Below, in pieces: positions 17,821 through 29,200 of a stretch of DNA of 64,000 nt; position 1 is the stretch's first letter; the number at the start of each line of letters is the position of its first letter. Source of the DNA: Flavobacterium sp. LC2016-01 (GTDB lineage Bacteria > Bacteroidota > Bacteroidia > Flavobacteriales > Flavobacteriaceae). The translations under genes and the position numbers were made by a program. The notes beneath the pieces were generated by a model. The model made no database searches and was not told the DNA's origin. It was given only the letters and a program-made list of their open reading frames with translations. Location of the stretch: contig NZ_WMIC01000006.1 of the NCBI RefSeq assembly GCF_009711135.1, positions 1-64,000 on the forward strand, read 5' to 3'.

Positions 17821-19254
17821 ATGGATTTTTTAAATAACGAATTAACATGGTTTCTGGATTTATACATCGTCCTAATTTTGGGCTATGCGATCTTGATCAT
17901 GTCTTCGTATCTTATATTAGCCTATCTTTCTTCAAAAGCACTTACAAGCTATCTTAAAAAAAATAGTTTTGTTGATTATGATGTGCTTCTTACAAGCGAA
18001 TTTGCTCCAAAACTTTCTTTAATTGCGCCAGCATACAATGAGGGTTTTACAATTGAAGAAAATGTAAAGTCGTTACTTTCTTTAAATTACAATAATTATG
18101 AAGTTATTGTTGTCAACGATGGAAGCAAGGATAACTCAATGGAAATACTGATTAAAACATATGATCTAGTTTTAACCGAATTTGATTTTCATGAACAGAT
18201 TGAAACCAAAAAACTAAAAGGAATTTATACGTCCAGAAACGCTGCATTTAAAAAATTAATTGTAGCCGATAAAGAAAATGGCGGCAAAGCCGATGCCTTA
18301 AATGTTGGATTAAATATTGCGCAAAATCCGTATGTAGTTTGTATTGATGTCGATTGTATTTTAGATAAAGATTCGCTGTTAAAACTGGCAAAACCATTTT
18401 TAGAATCGTACGGAAAACGTATTATCGCAACAGGCGGTGTGGTCAGAATTGCAAATCAATGTGTGATCAAAAATGGACGTTTGGTCGAAGTCAATATTCC
18501 CGATAATATGATTGCGAGGATTCAGGTTTTGGAGTATTTAAGAGCTTTTCTTCTGGGAAGAATGGCGTGGGGAAGGCTCGACGGACTTTTGCTCATCAGC
18601 GGTGCGTTTGGTGCTTTTGATAAAGAAATTGCTTTGCTGGCTGGCGGTTACAGCACAAAAACAGTAGGTGAAGATATGGAGCTTGTTGTGCGCATGCGCC
18701 GTTATATGCTTGAAAACAAACTGCCTTATTCGGTAAGTTATATTCCAGATCCACTTTGCTGGACAGAAGCTCCTGAAGATTTTAAAATATTCAAAAAACA
18801 GCGAAGCCGATGGATGAGAGGAACAATTGAAACACTCAGTTTTCATAAAAGAATGTTTATGAATCCGAAATACAAATTGTTAGGAATGCTCAGCGTGCCT
18901 TATTGGGCATTATTTGAATTTCTGGCTCCGGGAATTGAATTTATTGGTCTTGTAATAACACTTGTATTTATACTTTTAGGTTTGCTGAACTGGCATTTCT
19001 TCCTTTTACTGGTACTTTTTGTGTATACTTTTGCCGTTTTCTTTTCGGTTTTGGCCCTTTTTAGTGAAGAACGAACTTTTCACAAATACCCAAAACACGT
19101 TGATTTTTTTAAACTGCTTTTGGCTGCTTTTATTGAGCCGTTGTATTTTCATCCCTTAACGGTGTATTCGGCCTTAATTGGTTATAAAGAAAAAGTAATG
19201 GGAACCAAAGGATGGGGAGAAATGACCAGAAAAGGATTTACGAAGAAAGAATAA
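17821..19254 (+). CDS. Processive family 2 glycosyltransferase (PgaC/NodC/BcsA-like polysaccharide synthase)
   Basis: The 477-residue membrane protein has an N-terminal helix (about 12-38), a cytoplasmic GT2 domain and at least three C-terminal membrane helices (about 355-470). Catalytic motifs are all visible: APAYNE, VVNDGS, IDVDC (DxD), GEDME and QRSRWMRG (the QxxRW motif of processive synthases). Such enzymes polymerise and translocate beta-linked glycans such as poly-GlcNAc or hyaluronan from UDP-sugars. No PilZ domain is present, so direct c-di-GMP control is not indicated. It is the last gene of the kinase-receiver-barrel-HEAT cluster and is followed by a terminator. The polymer made is unknown. 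Confidence 0.9.
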   Translation: MDFLNNELTWFLDLYIVLILGYAILIMSSYLILAYLSSKALTSYLKKNSFVDYDVLLTSEFAPKLSLIAPAYNEGFTIEENVKSLLSLNYNNYEVIVVNDGSKDNSMEILIKTYDLVLTEFDFHEQIETKKLKGIYTSRNAAFKKLIVADKENGGKADALNVGLNIAQNPYVVCIDVDCILDKDSLLKLAKPFLESYGKRIIATGGVVRIANQCVIKNGRLVEVNIPDNMIARIQVLEYLRAFLLGRMAWGRLDGLLLISGAFGAFDKEIALLAGGYSTKTVGEDMELVVRMRRYMLENKLPYSVSYIPDPLCWTEAPEDFKIFKKQRSRWMRGTIETLSFHKRMFMNPKYKLLGMLSVPYWALFEFLAPGIEFIGLVITLVFILLGLLNWHFFLLLVLFVYTFAVFFSVLALFSEERTFHKYPKHVDFFKLLLAAFIEPLYFHPLTVYSALIGYKEKVMGTKGWGEMTRKGFTKKE

Positions 19255-19283
19255 ATTCGGAATTAAAGATCAAGATTAATTAT

Positions 19284-19319
19284 AAAAAAAGCTGAAATTG
19301 TAAAATTTCAGCTTTTTTA
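19284..19319. terminator. Bidirectional intrinsic terminator between GT2 and GH97 genes
   Basis: The arms AAAAAAAGCTGAAATT and AATTTCAGCTTTTTT form a stem around a GTAA loop, with A and T tracts on both sides. It can serve the plus-strand polysaccharide cluster and the convergent GH97 gene. Confidence 0.88.
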
Positions 19320-19340
19320 TTAGTGTTTAAATTTAAAAAT

Positions 19341-21284
19341 TTAAGGCATAAATATAATCGTTCCTCCATTTGCAGAAAGTTCCAGATTATAAGAAACATT
19401 TTCTAGTTTTTTAGTGTTGAATTTTGATTCCTGACCTTCGCCATCACTTATGATAGAAACATTTTTGCCTTTCAGCATTGGTAAATTTACAGTAATAGTT
19501 TTTGCTTTATTTTCACCATTGATGGCAGCAACGTACCATTTTGTATTTTTTCTGCGGGCAATTACGCAGTATTTTCCAGGGTAACCGTCAATAAAAACGG
19601 TTTCGTCCCAAACGGTTGGAACATTTCTTAGGTAATCAAATAAGTAAGCTGGTTTTTCAGTTAAGTTTTCTGGTGTTAATCCCCAATGCTGTACGGCCGA
19701 AAAGAAAACAACTGCTGTTGCCATTTCAAAAGCATCTGTAGTTTTTCGGATAGTGCCTTTATTTGCTTCACGATTCAAACGTTTATTTAGAAAAACAGGC
19801 CCAAAATCCATTGAAGCAACTGTGTTTCTTGTAAAAGGATAAATGGTTGCTGTTGAAGGATATCGATCACTGAATGCCTGCTGGAAAACTAAATTTTCAG
19901 AGGCAAGAACTGCTTCACTGGTCATATAATTTGGATACATTCTTTCCCAGCCTCGAGGCAGCGTTGCACCGTGAAAATTGATGTTCAGCCCAAATTCTGT
20001 AGCGTCAGTAAGTATATCATGATAGAGTTTCATGGTTTCCTGTTTGTCTCCTCCAAAAAAATCTATTTTTAAGCCTTTTACGCCAATTTGCTGCAGCCAT
20101 TGCATTTCTGCACGTCTGGCTTCTGATGTATTCATTTTATTTTTTGGCGTCTGCGGCGCTGTATTCCAATTGCCATTAGAATTGTACCAAAGCAAAACAC
20201 CTACATTTTTTGATTTTGCATAATCAACTAATTCGGCCATTTTTTCTTTTCCAATATTCACGTCCCAAAGCGCATCAATTAAAATATACTCACATTTCAT
20301 ATCAGCTGCCAAATCAATAAAAGTTTTTTGGTCATTGTAGTTGCAACTTTCATCCTGCCAGACAATCCAGCTCCAGCTTGCACGGCCGGCATTGAATATT
20401 TTTGAAGTTTTTACGAGTGGTTTTACAACATCTGTTGATACAGTAGATTCAACAATTGGTTTTAAAGTTTTGCCCACTGTAATAGTTTTCCATGAAGTCT
20501 GCATTGGAAAAACTCCAGAAGCTGTTGTTACTCCGTTATGATTGTTTTCGCCTTCTTGTGGAAAACTAATTGTATAAATTCCATCTGAAGATGCGTCGCT
20601 CAATCGAGTTCCGGGATAATTACCGCTGATACCAGTTTCTGAAATTAACAGCCAGCCTTTATCTTCAACATGAAAAAGTGCCGGAAAAGTAAAACCTAAA
20701 CCATATTGCGATTTTGTTGGAATAGGTTCTTCTCGTGTGTATTCTTCTTCATAGGATGGTTTTGTTTTCTCCCAACCGCTCAACGGAGGCGCTTGTGGTG
20801 TAATAAAAGTAGTTGATTTTAAAGGCAGTTTAAAACCAGTAATTTCTTTTTCTATAATACAATTTCCGCTGTTTTTTTTGCTTTTCGGAATCAAATAGCT
20901 AAAAGCAATATCGGTATTGCTAACTCTGAAAATAATATTTATAGTGTCATTATTCGTGTTCGTAAAGCTGTATTTTATTTCATTTGCTTTATAATTTACC
21001 TGACTAACTTTAGAGCGGTCTAATTTATACGATTCTTGAATTTTGGCTGTTTTACTGCCAATTAATTTAAGCCCTTTGGTAAAATCACCAGCAGAACTTA
21101 TTAATCCTAAAGGTGAGGTATCGAGGAATTTCTCATTTTGGAAAAATACTTGATAATAAGCAAGCCCGTCAACTACAAAAACTTCAAGGTTTAAATTTTT
21201 ATCGGGGCTTAATGTCGAATGTTTTTGCGCTTGAAGCGAATTTGACATGGTAAACAGGAGAAAACTAAGAAAGAAATATCTCAT
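19341..21284 (-). CDS. Glycoside hydrolase family 97 (alpha-glucosidase or alpha-galactosidase), secreted
   Basis: The 647-residue protein starts with a signal peptide (FFLSFLLFTMSNSLQAQ). It has the three-part GH97 layout: an N-terminal beta-sandwich (about 25-290), a central (beta/alpha)8 barrel (about 300-560; ASWSWIVWQDESCNYNDQ, YILIDALWD, VLLWYNSNGNW, LKIDFFGGDKQE, FHGATLPRGWER) and a C-terminal beta domain. GH97 enzymes are calcium-dependent and include inverting alpha-glucosidases such as SusB and retaining alpha-galactosidases. The Asp of LKIDFF is where the retaining members carry the nucleophile, so I lean toward the retaining type, but this needs an alignment. It stands alone, convergent to the GT2 cluster, with no SusCD nearby on its strand. 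Confidence 0.9.
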   Translation of the reverse strand: MRYFFLSFLLFTMSNSLQAQKHSTLSPDKNLNLEVFVVDGLAYYQVFFQNEKFLDTSPLGLISSAGDFTKGLKLIGSKTAKIQESYKLDRSKVSQVNYKANEIKYSFTNTNNDTINIIFRVSNTDIAFSYLIPKSKKNSGNCIIEKEITGFKLPLKSTTFITPQAPPLSGWEKTKPSYEEEYTREEPIPTKSQYGLGFTFPALFHVEDKGWLLISETGISGNYPGTRLSDASSDGIYTISFPQEGENNHNGVTTASGVFPMQTSWKTITVGKTLKPIVESTVSTDVVKPLVKTSKIFNAGRASWSWIVWQDESCNYNDQKTFIDLAADMKCEYILIDALWDVNIGKEKMAELVDYAKSKNVGVLLWYNSNGNWNTAPQTPKNKMNTSEARRAEMQWLQQIGVKGLKIDFFGGDKQETMKLYHDILTDATEFGLNINFHGATLPRGWERMYPNYMTSEAVLASENLVFQQAFSDRYPSTATIYPFTRNTVASMDFGPVFLNKRLNREANKGTIRKTTDAFEMATAVVFFSAVQHWGLTPENLTEKPAYLFDYLRNVPTVWDETVFIDGYPGKYCVIARRKNTKWYVAAINGENKAKTITVNLPMLKGKNVSIISDGEGQESKFNTKKLENVSYNLELSANGGTIIFMP

Positions 21285-21523
21285 TTTTTGCGGTATTTTG
21301 GTCGGTTAGTAAAGTTTGCTGTTCAAAAAACAGTAATAAGTGTAAAAATAACACTATTTTTGAAAAGAAAAATTTTGAGAAGGAAAGTATTTGAAAAATT
21401 TCAAATATTTAGAATGGACTAAAAGTTCAGATAGGAGGGAATGCAGGCTTAAACAAACATTTTTAGGTTTACAATTAAGCAATGAACGATAGAAATTTTC
21501 TTTTCAAAGATTGAAACAAAAAT

Positions 21524-21709
21524 ATGTTATATAATATACCCGAGAACAGCTTAATTTTAGAAATGATTTTGCTGTCAATTATTTTTTTTGGATTTTCTGT
21601 CTGTTTGCTTATTATAAGAAGTAAAATACTAACATTTAGAAGAGAAAAAGTAATTGAGGAAGATAGTGACAAAAATACCGAGAAATCTTCAGTAAATCGC
21701 AGGAAGTAG
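21524..21709 (+). CDS. Possible small single-pass membrane protein (61 aa)
   Basis: The ORF encodes a hydrophobic helix (residues about 9-31, LILEMILLSIIFFGFSVCLL) followed by a basic, then acidic and polar tail (RREKVIEEDSD). This topology is that of a real small membrane protein, yet the region is low in complexity, a competing minus-strand ORF covers 21475-21672, and I recognise no family. No ribosome-binding signal is distinctive. Confidence 0.35.
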   Translation: MLYNIPENSLILEMILLSIIFFGFSVCLLIIRSKILTFRREKVIEEDSDKNTEKSSVNRRK

Positions 21710-21799
21710 TTTGAAGGACTCTTTTAGATTTCCCAATTTGAAAGGATATCTTTTATGTTCTAATAATTCTTTGGTCCTACATTAGCAAAAAAGTAATTT

Positions 21800-21935
21800 A
21801 ACACATAGAAACATAGATTTTAAAATATTAAAAAAAGATAATTTTAAAAAAATCTAGATTTTTACACATAGCTATGTTTGTTCATACAAGTGAAACGCCT
21901 TTTATAAGTTTACAAAATCTATGTTTCTATGTGTT
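21800..21935. repeat. 22-bp perfect inverted repeat with internal palindrome
   Basis: Arms 21800-21821 (AACACATAGAAACATAGATT..) and 21914-21935 are exact reverse complements separated by 92 nt, and the spacer holds the 12-bp palindrome ACATAGCTATGT (21866-21877). A related single arm (AACACATAGAAACTAGG) occurs near 48133. This may be a small dispersed element or a fold-back structure at the 3' end of the signalling operon. Confidence 0.65.
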
Positions 21936-21992
21936 GAAAATAATTATACCCAGCGAGTTTTTCATATTCAAAAGATCTTCACTGAAATAAAA

Positions 21993-23216
21993 TTACTGCG
22001 GAATGAAAATGTCAAAAGTTGCACCTTTCATAGGCTGTGCAGATGCCATAATTACGCCGTTGTGATTTTCAACTATTTTTTTAACAATCGCGAGGCCAAT
22101 TCCGGTTCCGTCATAAATTTCTCTGGTGTGAAGTCTTTGAAAAACACCAAATATTTTTTCGCTATGTTCAGGTTCAAAACCTATTCCGTTGTCCTGAAAA
22201 CTGATATGACAGTAATTTTCCAGTGGAATTAATTTGTCATTGTGCAAATCTTTGCCCGTGCCCATTCGGCTTTTGATCGTGATTTGAAGCGGAATTTCCT
22301 TTTGAGAAAACTTAAGCGAATTATTGATCAAATTTTCAAGAAGCTGAATAAACAAAAACGGAATGATATTGATTGTTCCGTGAAAATCGGTAATAATTAA
22401 GGCATTTTTATCTTTAATATTTTCCTTAAGCGCTTCTTTTACATTGTCGACAATAATCTCAAGATCGGTATTTTCGTAAATACGATCGATGATATTGGTT
22501 CTTGAAAAGGCCAAAAGATCATTGATTAATTCCCGCATCCGATTGGTTGAATACAAAATCCTGTCAAACTTTAATCTTCCGTCAGGACTTAAATTATCAT
22601 ATTCTTTAGCGAGAATAATGTTCGAAAAAGTTTGAATTTTTCGCAATGGTTCCTGAAGATCATGACTTGAAATATGTGTAAAGGCATCAAGTTCCGTATT
22701 TTTTCTTTTTAGTTCATTTGCATATTTTTCGATCGCTAGATATTGTGAAGCAAGATCCTCATTAGCTTTCGTAATCTTGGCGTTGAGCGCATTTGTTTCT
22801 TCTTCTTTCAGCTGTAATTCCCGATTTTTTTTATACAATTCTGTAAAAACCATCACTTTTGCCTTAAGAATTTCGGCAGATAATGGCTTAATCATATAAT
22901 CGACCGCACCAGATTGATATCCCTTAAAAATATAATCGGAAGTGTTCATATTGGCGGTCAGAAAAATAATAGGGACATGCTTTAGTTTATCGCTTTGGCG
23001 AATGAGTTCAGCCGTTTCAAATCCGTCCATAAGAGGCATTTGCACATCCATCAGAATAATTGCAAAATCCTGATTTTTAAGGAGAATGCGCAAGGCATCT
23101 TTGCCAGATGATGCTTCGACAAACTGAAAACCCAAATCAGCCAGAATGACCTGAAGCGAAAGCAGATTTTCCTTTTTATCATCAACTAATAATATTTTAA
23201 CAGGAGTTCGTTCCAT
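21993..23216 (-). CDS. Receiver-first sensor kinase (REC-HisKA-HATPase)
   Basis: The 407-residue protein has an N-terminal receiver (LLVDDKKENL; phosphoacceptor Asp57 in ILMDVQMPLMDG; Lys in MIKPLS), a coiled-coil linker (about 120-170), then HisKA with His185 in SSHDLQEPL and a HATPase domain (QDNGIGFEP, GTGIGLAIVKKI). No membrane segment, so cytoplasmic. Such kinases are driven by phosphorylation of their own receiver. It is the last gene of a five-gene minus-strand signalling run and begins 19 nt after the poly-HAMP kinase stop, so it is likely co-transcribed and may receive its signal from that kinase. Confidence 0.92.
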   Translation of the reverse strand: MERTPVKILLVDDKKENLLSLQVILADLGFQFVEASSGKDALRILLKNQDFAIILMDVQMPLMDGFETAELIRQSDKLKHVPIIFLTANMNTSDYIFKGYQSGAVDYMIKPLSAEILKAKVMVFTELYKKNRELQLKEEETNALNAKITKANEDLASQYLAIEKYANELKRKNTELDAFTHISSHDLQEPLRKIQTFSNIILAKEYDNLSPDGRLKFDRILYSTNRMRELINDLLAFSRTNIIDRIYENTDLEIIVDNVKEALKENIKDKNALIITDFHGTINIIPFLFIQLLENLINNSLKFSQKEIPLQITIKSRMGTGKDLHNDKLIPLENYCHISFQDNGIGFEPEHSEKIFGVFQRLHTREIYDGTGIGLAIVKKIVENHNGVIMASAQPMKGATFDIFIPQ

Positions 23217-23235
23217 TTTGTTTTTATTTAAAATA

Positions 23236-26200
23236 TTATTTTAACCAAACTCTCATCAACGAAGATAATTGCTCCACATTAACCGGTTTTGTGATATAAT
23301 CAGACGCACCAGATTCTATACATCTTTGTCTGTCTCCTTTCATGGCTTTTGCTGTAACAGCTATAATAGTCAAATCTTTATGTCTGGCATTTTGTCTAAT
23401 GATTTTCATGGTTTCATAACCGTCCATTTCTGGCATCATGATATCCATCAATACAATATCCATTTTGGTATTCTGATTTAAAATTTCAATCGCTTCATGA
23501 CCGCTTTCAGCACTGATAACATCTAATCCAAAGCGTTCCAAAGCAGTTGTCAGCGCAAATAAATTTCGGACATCATCATCAACCAGAAGCACTTTTTTAT
23601 TGATCAGAACATCTTCTTTCAAATAATAAGTTTCAATGAGCTGTTTCATACTTTCCGGCAAATCCTTGTGCACACGATGCAGAAATAGCGCCGTCTGATC
23701 TACAAGTTCGTCAATTGAAACAGCGCTTTTGGTAATAATGCTGTGTGCAAATCGGCTGAGTTTACTGCGCTGTTTTTTGTTGACATCGCCGGCAGAATGA
23801 ATAATTATGGCTGTTTCCTGCCCGCTGATGTTGTTTTCAAGATCACTTATTAAATCTAATCCATCAGCATCTGGAAGCACTAAATCTAAGATAATACAAT
23901 CAAATGACTTTTCTTTAATAAGTTCAACAGCATCTTTTGCAGTTAAAGCTGTTGATATCGAAATATCGCTTCCTTCAACGGCTTGGACAATTCGGTTTAA
24001 TTCGGCTTGATTATCATCTACAACTAATAAATTCTTTTCTTTTTTATTTTTAAAGTCATGAATATCATTAAAAAGAGCGGTCAATACATCATTTTTTACA
24101 GGTTTAACGAGGAAGTTTCGGGCACCGCGTTTTAAACCTTTGTTCCTTTCATCTTCACCTGAAATAATATAAACCGGAATATGTCGTAGCGTAAAATCAG
24201 TTTTCAGTCGGTCCAGAATTTTCCATCCACTCGTATCGGGCATGTTAAGATCCATTGTAATCGCATGAGGATGAAACTGATTGATATAGTCAATTACATC
24301 ATTTCCCTTTGTTGTTACTACGGCTTTGATATCATGCTGATGGGCTCTTTCCAACAAAATTTTGGCGAAAGTCAGATTGTCTTCAGCAATTAACAACACT
24401 TTATCATCAGGCTTGATAATGGCTCGGTCGTCTCCAACTTCATCTGCAAAATACAAATCAATGTCTGATTTGTTAAAACTTGACGAAGGGAGCGATTTTA
24501 AACGGCTTTTTCCGGCGTGAATAACATTCATTTCTTCATTGACGTTTATATCTTCAATTTCGGCAATATGAACAAATTTAAGAGGTAAAAACAGGGTGAA
24601 TTTACTTCCAATGTTAGTATCACTTTCCAATTCAATACTGCCACCTAATAAATCTGAAAGTCCGCGGCTGATCGATAATCCTAAACCAGTTCCTCCATAT
24701 TTACGGCTTGTAGATCCTTCTGCCTGTTGGAATGCCTCAAAAATGATGTTTTGTTTTTCTTTTGATATTCCAATTCCGGTATCTGAAATTTCGAAAGCCA
24801 CTACAGCTTCAGCATTTTCCAGACTGCTGTTTTTGGTTTTCCAATTATTATCTGCTTTATAAATATTCAGTTTAACAGCACCTTTTTCAGTGAATTTAAA
24901 GGAATTAGACAATAGATTTTTCAGAATTTGATTTAATCGCTGCGAATCGGTTTCCATTACCTCGGGAAGATTAGCATCCATTAATATTTCAAAATTAAGA
25001 TGTTTTGCCTGAGAAATAGGGTTGAAGGTCGACTCCACAAATCGGCTGATTTCGGCAAAACTAATCGGATTATAATCGACAGAAATATAACCAGATTCAA
25101 TTTTAGAAAGATCCAGAATGTCATTAATCAGCTGAATTAAGTCATCTCCGCAAGAATTGATTGTTTTAGCAAACTGAATTTGTTTTTCAGATAAATTTCC
25201 GTCACGGTTGGCGATCAATTCGTTGGCTAGAATCTGCAAACTGTTCAGAGGCGTACGCAATTCATGTGACATATTAGCCAGGAATTCTGATTTATATTTT
25301 GAGGTCAAAGTAAGCTGATCTGCTTTTTCTTCTAATGCTTTTCGGGCAACCTCAACTTCTTGATTTTTGAGTTCTACTTCTTCTTTTTGATTGGCCAGCA
25401 AAATTGCTTTTTCTTCTAATTCTTCATTCGTGTTTTTTAATACTTCCTGCTGACTTTTTAGCTCGCTTGCCAAAGATTGTGATTGCACCAATAATTCTTC
25501 TGTTCTTGAATTCGATTCAATCGTATTCAATACAATCCCGATACTTTCTGTCAATCCTTCAAGGAAATCTAAATGTGTCTGATTAAAAGTATCAAGAGAA
25601 GCCAATTCAATAACCGCTTTAAGTCGGCCTTCAAAAAGAACAGGAAGAATAATAACGTCTTGCGGTTTAGCATCACCAAGCCCCGAATTAATTCGGATAT
25701 AATCTTTTGGTACATTACTTAAAATAATACGCTCTTTTTCAATTGCAACCTGACCAATAAGTCCTTCGCCCATTGCGTATTGCGTCATCGAATCTTTACG
25801 TTTAATGTAGGCATACGAAGCAATTAAATTCAGTTTTGAGTCCATGAAATCTTCGTTTTCTTCCAAAATATAGAAAAGGCCGTGCTGCGCAGTAACAACC
25901 GCTGCAAGTTCTGAAAGAATCTTTTTTGTAACGGCATTAAGTTCTTTTTGACCTTGAAGCATCTGAGTAAATTTAGCTAAATTCGATTTCAGCCAGTCTT
26001 GTTCCTGATTACGCAATGTTGTTGCTTTAAGATTGTAAATCATTTGATTGATGGTATCCTTAAGTGCTTCAACTTCGCCTTTTGCTTCAACACCAATGGT
26101 TCGCGTTAAATCTCCCTGCGTTACTGCCGATGCAACTTCAGAAATTGCACGTACTTGAGTAGTAAGATTCGCGGCTAACTGATTTACGTTTTCCGTCAGG

Positions 26201-29200
26201 TTTTTCCAAGTTCCAGAAGCTCCGGGAACATTTGCCTGACCACCGAGTTTTCCTTCCGCACCAACTTCACGAGCAACGGTTGTTACCTGATCAGAGAAAG
26301 TAGCGAGTGTATCAATCATTTCGTTGATGGTATCGGTTAATTGCGCAACTTCACCTTTAGCATCGATAGATAATTTTTGTTTCAGATTTCCTTTTGCTAC
26401 AGATGTTACGACTTTTGCGATTCCACGAACTTGTCCTGTTAGATTAGACGCCATTACGTTAACCGAATCTGTTAAATCTTTCCATGTTCCCGCAACACCT
26501 TTTACTTCAGATTGACCGCCGAGTTTTCCTTCGGTACCAACTTCACGCGCCACACGAGTAACCTCAGAAGCAAATGAATTTAACTGTTCCACCATCGTAT
26601 TGAAAGTGTTTTTCAAATCGAGGATTTCTCCTTTTACGTCAACGGTAATTTGTTTCGAAAGGTCGCCATTTGCTACGGCTTTGGTTACATCGGCAATATT
26701 ACGTACCTGACCCGTTAAGTTTGATGCCATTTGGTTAACCGAATCCGTTAAATCTTTCCAGGTTCCCGCAACACCAGGCACGAAAGCTTGTCCGCCCAGT
26801 TTTCCATCAGTACCAACCTCACGTGCCACACGCGTAACCTCAGAGGCAAAAGCACGAAGCTGATCCACCATGGTATTTACGGTTTCTTTTAATTGCAGAA
26901 TTTCTCCACGAACATCGGCCGTAATTTTTTTCGACATATCTCCGTTGGCAACGGCAATCGTAACTTCGGCAATATTACGAACCTGAGTAGTCAAGTTACC
27001 TGCCATTTGATTCACTGAATCCGTTAAATCTTTCCAAGTTCCGGCAACACCGGGAACGTTTGCCTGACCACCTAATTTTCCTTCGGTACCAACCTCACGC
27101 GCCACACGAGTTACCTCTGAAGCAAATTCACGAAGCTGATCTACCATCGTATTCAGGGTTTCTTTTAATTGAAGAATCTCCCCTCGAACGTCAACGGTAA
27201 TTTTTCGGGACATATCTCCATTGGCCACGGCAATCGCCACATCGGCAATATTACGTACCTGAGCAGTAAGATTTCCTGCCATTTGATTAACAGAATCCGT
27301 TAAATCTTTCCAAGTTCCGGCAACTCCGGGAACATTTGCTTGTCCTCCCAGTTTTCCTTCAGTACCAACTTCGCGCGAAACCCTTGTAACCTCCGAAGCA
27401 AAGCCTCGAAGCTGATCCACCATGGTATTAATTGTATTTTTAAGCTCTAAGATTTCTCCTTTTACGTCAACCGTAATTTGGAGTGATAAATCTCCTTTTG
27501 CTACGGCAGTTGTTACTTCGGCGATATTACGAACCTGTCCGGTAAGATTCGATGCCATTTGGTTTACCGAATCCGTTAAATCTTTCCAGGTTCCACCAAC
27601 ACCTTCAACTTGTGCTTGTCCGCCCAGTTTTCCTTCGGTACCAACTTCACGTGCCACACGAGTTACTTCGGAAGCGAATGAATTCAGCTGGCCCACCATG
27701 GTATTAATGGTGTTTTTAAGCTCTAAAATTTCTCCTTTGGTATCAACTGTAATTTGGCGTGATAAATCGCCTTTTGCAACGGCTGTGGTAACCTCAGCAA
27801 TATTACGAACCTGTCCGGTTAAGTTGGATGCCATTTGATTAACGGAATCGGTCAAATCTTTCCATGTTCCGCCGACGCCTTTTACTTTGGCTTGACCTCC
27901 GAGTTTTCCTTCGGTTCCAACCTCAAGCGCTACACGCGTTACCTCAGAAGAAAAGGAATTCAGCTGATCCACCATTGTATTGATGGTTTTCTTCAACTCA
28001 AGAATTTCTCCTTCGGCTACCGCTGTAATTTTCTTCGATAAATCTCCATTTGCCACGGCCGTTGTAACCTCGGCAATATTTCTAACCTGACCAGTAAGAT
28101 TCGATGCCATTTGGTTCACCGAATCGGTTAAATCTTTCCAAGTTCCGCCAACACCTTTCACTTTGGCCTGACCGCCGAGTTTTCCTTCAGAACCAACCTC
28201 ACGCGCCACACGTGTTACCTCGGCACCAAAAGAGTTCAGCTGATCCACCATGGTATTGATGGTATTTTTTAATTCAAGGATTTCTCCCTCAACGTTTACT
28301 GTAATTTTTTTAGATAAATCGCCTTTTGCCACGGCTGTTGTAACCTCGGCAATATTACGAACTTGACCCGTTAAGTTGGATGCCATCTGATTTACGGAAT
28401 CGGTCAAATCTTTCCAAACCCCGCCGACACCACGCACTTTGGCTTGACCGCCGAGTTTTCCTTCAGAACCAACTTCACGCGCCACACGTGTAACTTCAGA
28501 AGAAAAGGAATTCAGCTGATCCACCATCGTATTAATGGTATCTTTCAGTTCCAGAATTTCTCCTTTTACGTCAACGGTAATTTTTTTCGAAAGATCACCT
28601 TTTGCTACCGCAGTTGTTACGTCGGCAATATTTCGAACTTGTCCGGTAAGATTTGAGGCCATTTGGTTCACAGAATCTGTTAAATCTTTCCAAGTTCCAC
28701 CAACACCTTTTACTTGTGCTTGACCTCCTAATTTTCCTTCGGTACCCACTTCACGCGCCACACGAGTTACCTCAGAAGAAAAAGAATTCAGCTGATCCAC
28801 CATCGTATTAATGGTGTTTTTCAATTCCTGAATTTCTCCTTTTACGTCAACGGTAATTTTTTTGGATAAATCTCCTTTTGCCACGGCCGTTGTTACATCG
28901 GCAATATTACGAACCTGACCGGTAAGGTTACTGGCCATTTTGTTTACAGAATCAGTCAAATCTTTCCAAACACCGCCAACACCGCGAACTTTTGCCTGAC
29001 CGCCCAATTTTCCTTCGGTACCCACTTCACGCGCCACACGCGTAACCTCCATCGAAAAGAGGTTCAGCTGTTTTACCATTCCGTTTACCTCTTTGGCAAT
29101 TCTTAAAAATTCTCCCTGAAGCGGATTCCCTTCAATTGACAAAGGCATTTCCTGTGATAAATTCCCTTTTGCAACTGATGTAATTACGTGCGCAATTTCA

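Larger units (their letters stand above)
21285..21992. other. Intergenic region between the GH97 start and the REC-first kinase stop
   Basis: This 708-bp region contains the GH97 promoter region (21285-21420, AT-rich, including the palindrome ATTTGAAAAATTTCAAAT), a possible 61-codon membrane ORF at 21524-21709 and a long inverted repeat at 21800-21935. Nothing else was identifiable. Confidence 0.5.

Noticed and set aside
21475..21672. Minus-strand 65-codon ORF opposite the 61-codon membrane ORF
   Set aside because: Ser/Ile/Leu-rich antisense reading of a low-complexity stretch; the plus-strand ORF has the better topology.
26324..28723. Plus-strand ORFs up to 138 codons inside the poly-HAMP gene
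   Set aside because: They are repeated antisense shadows of the HAMP array with the same period.
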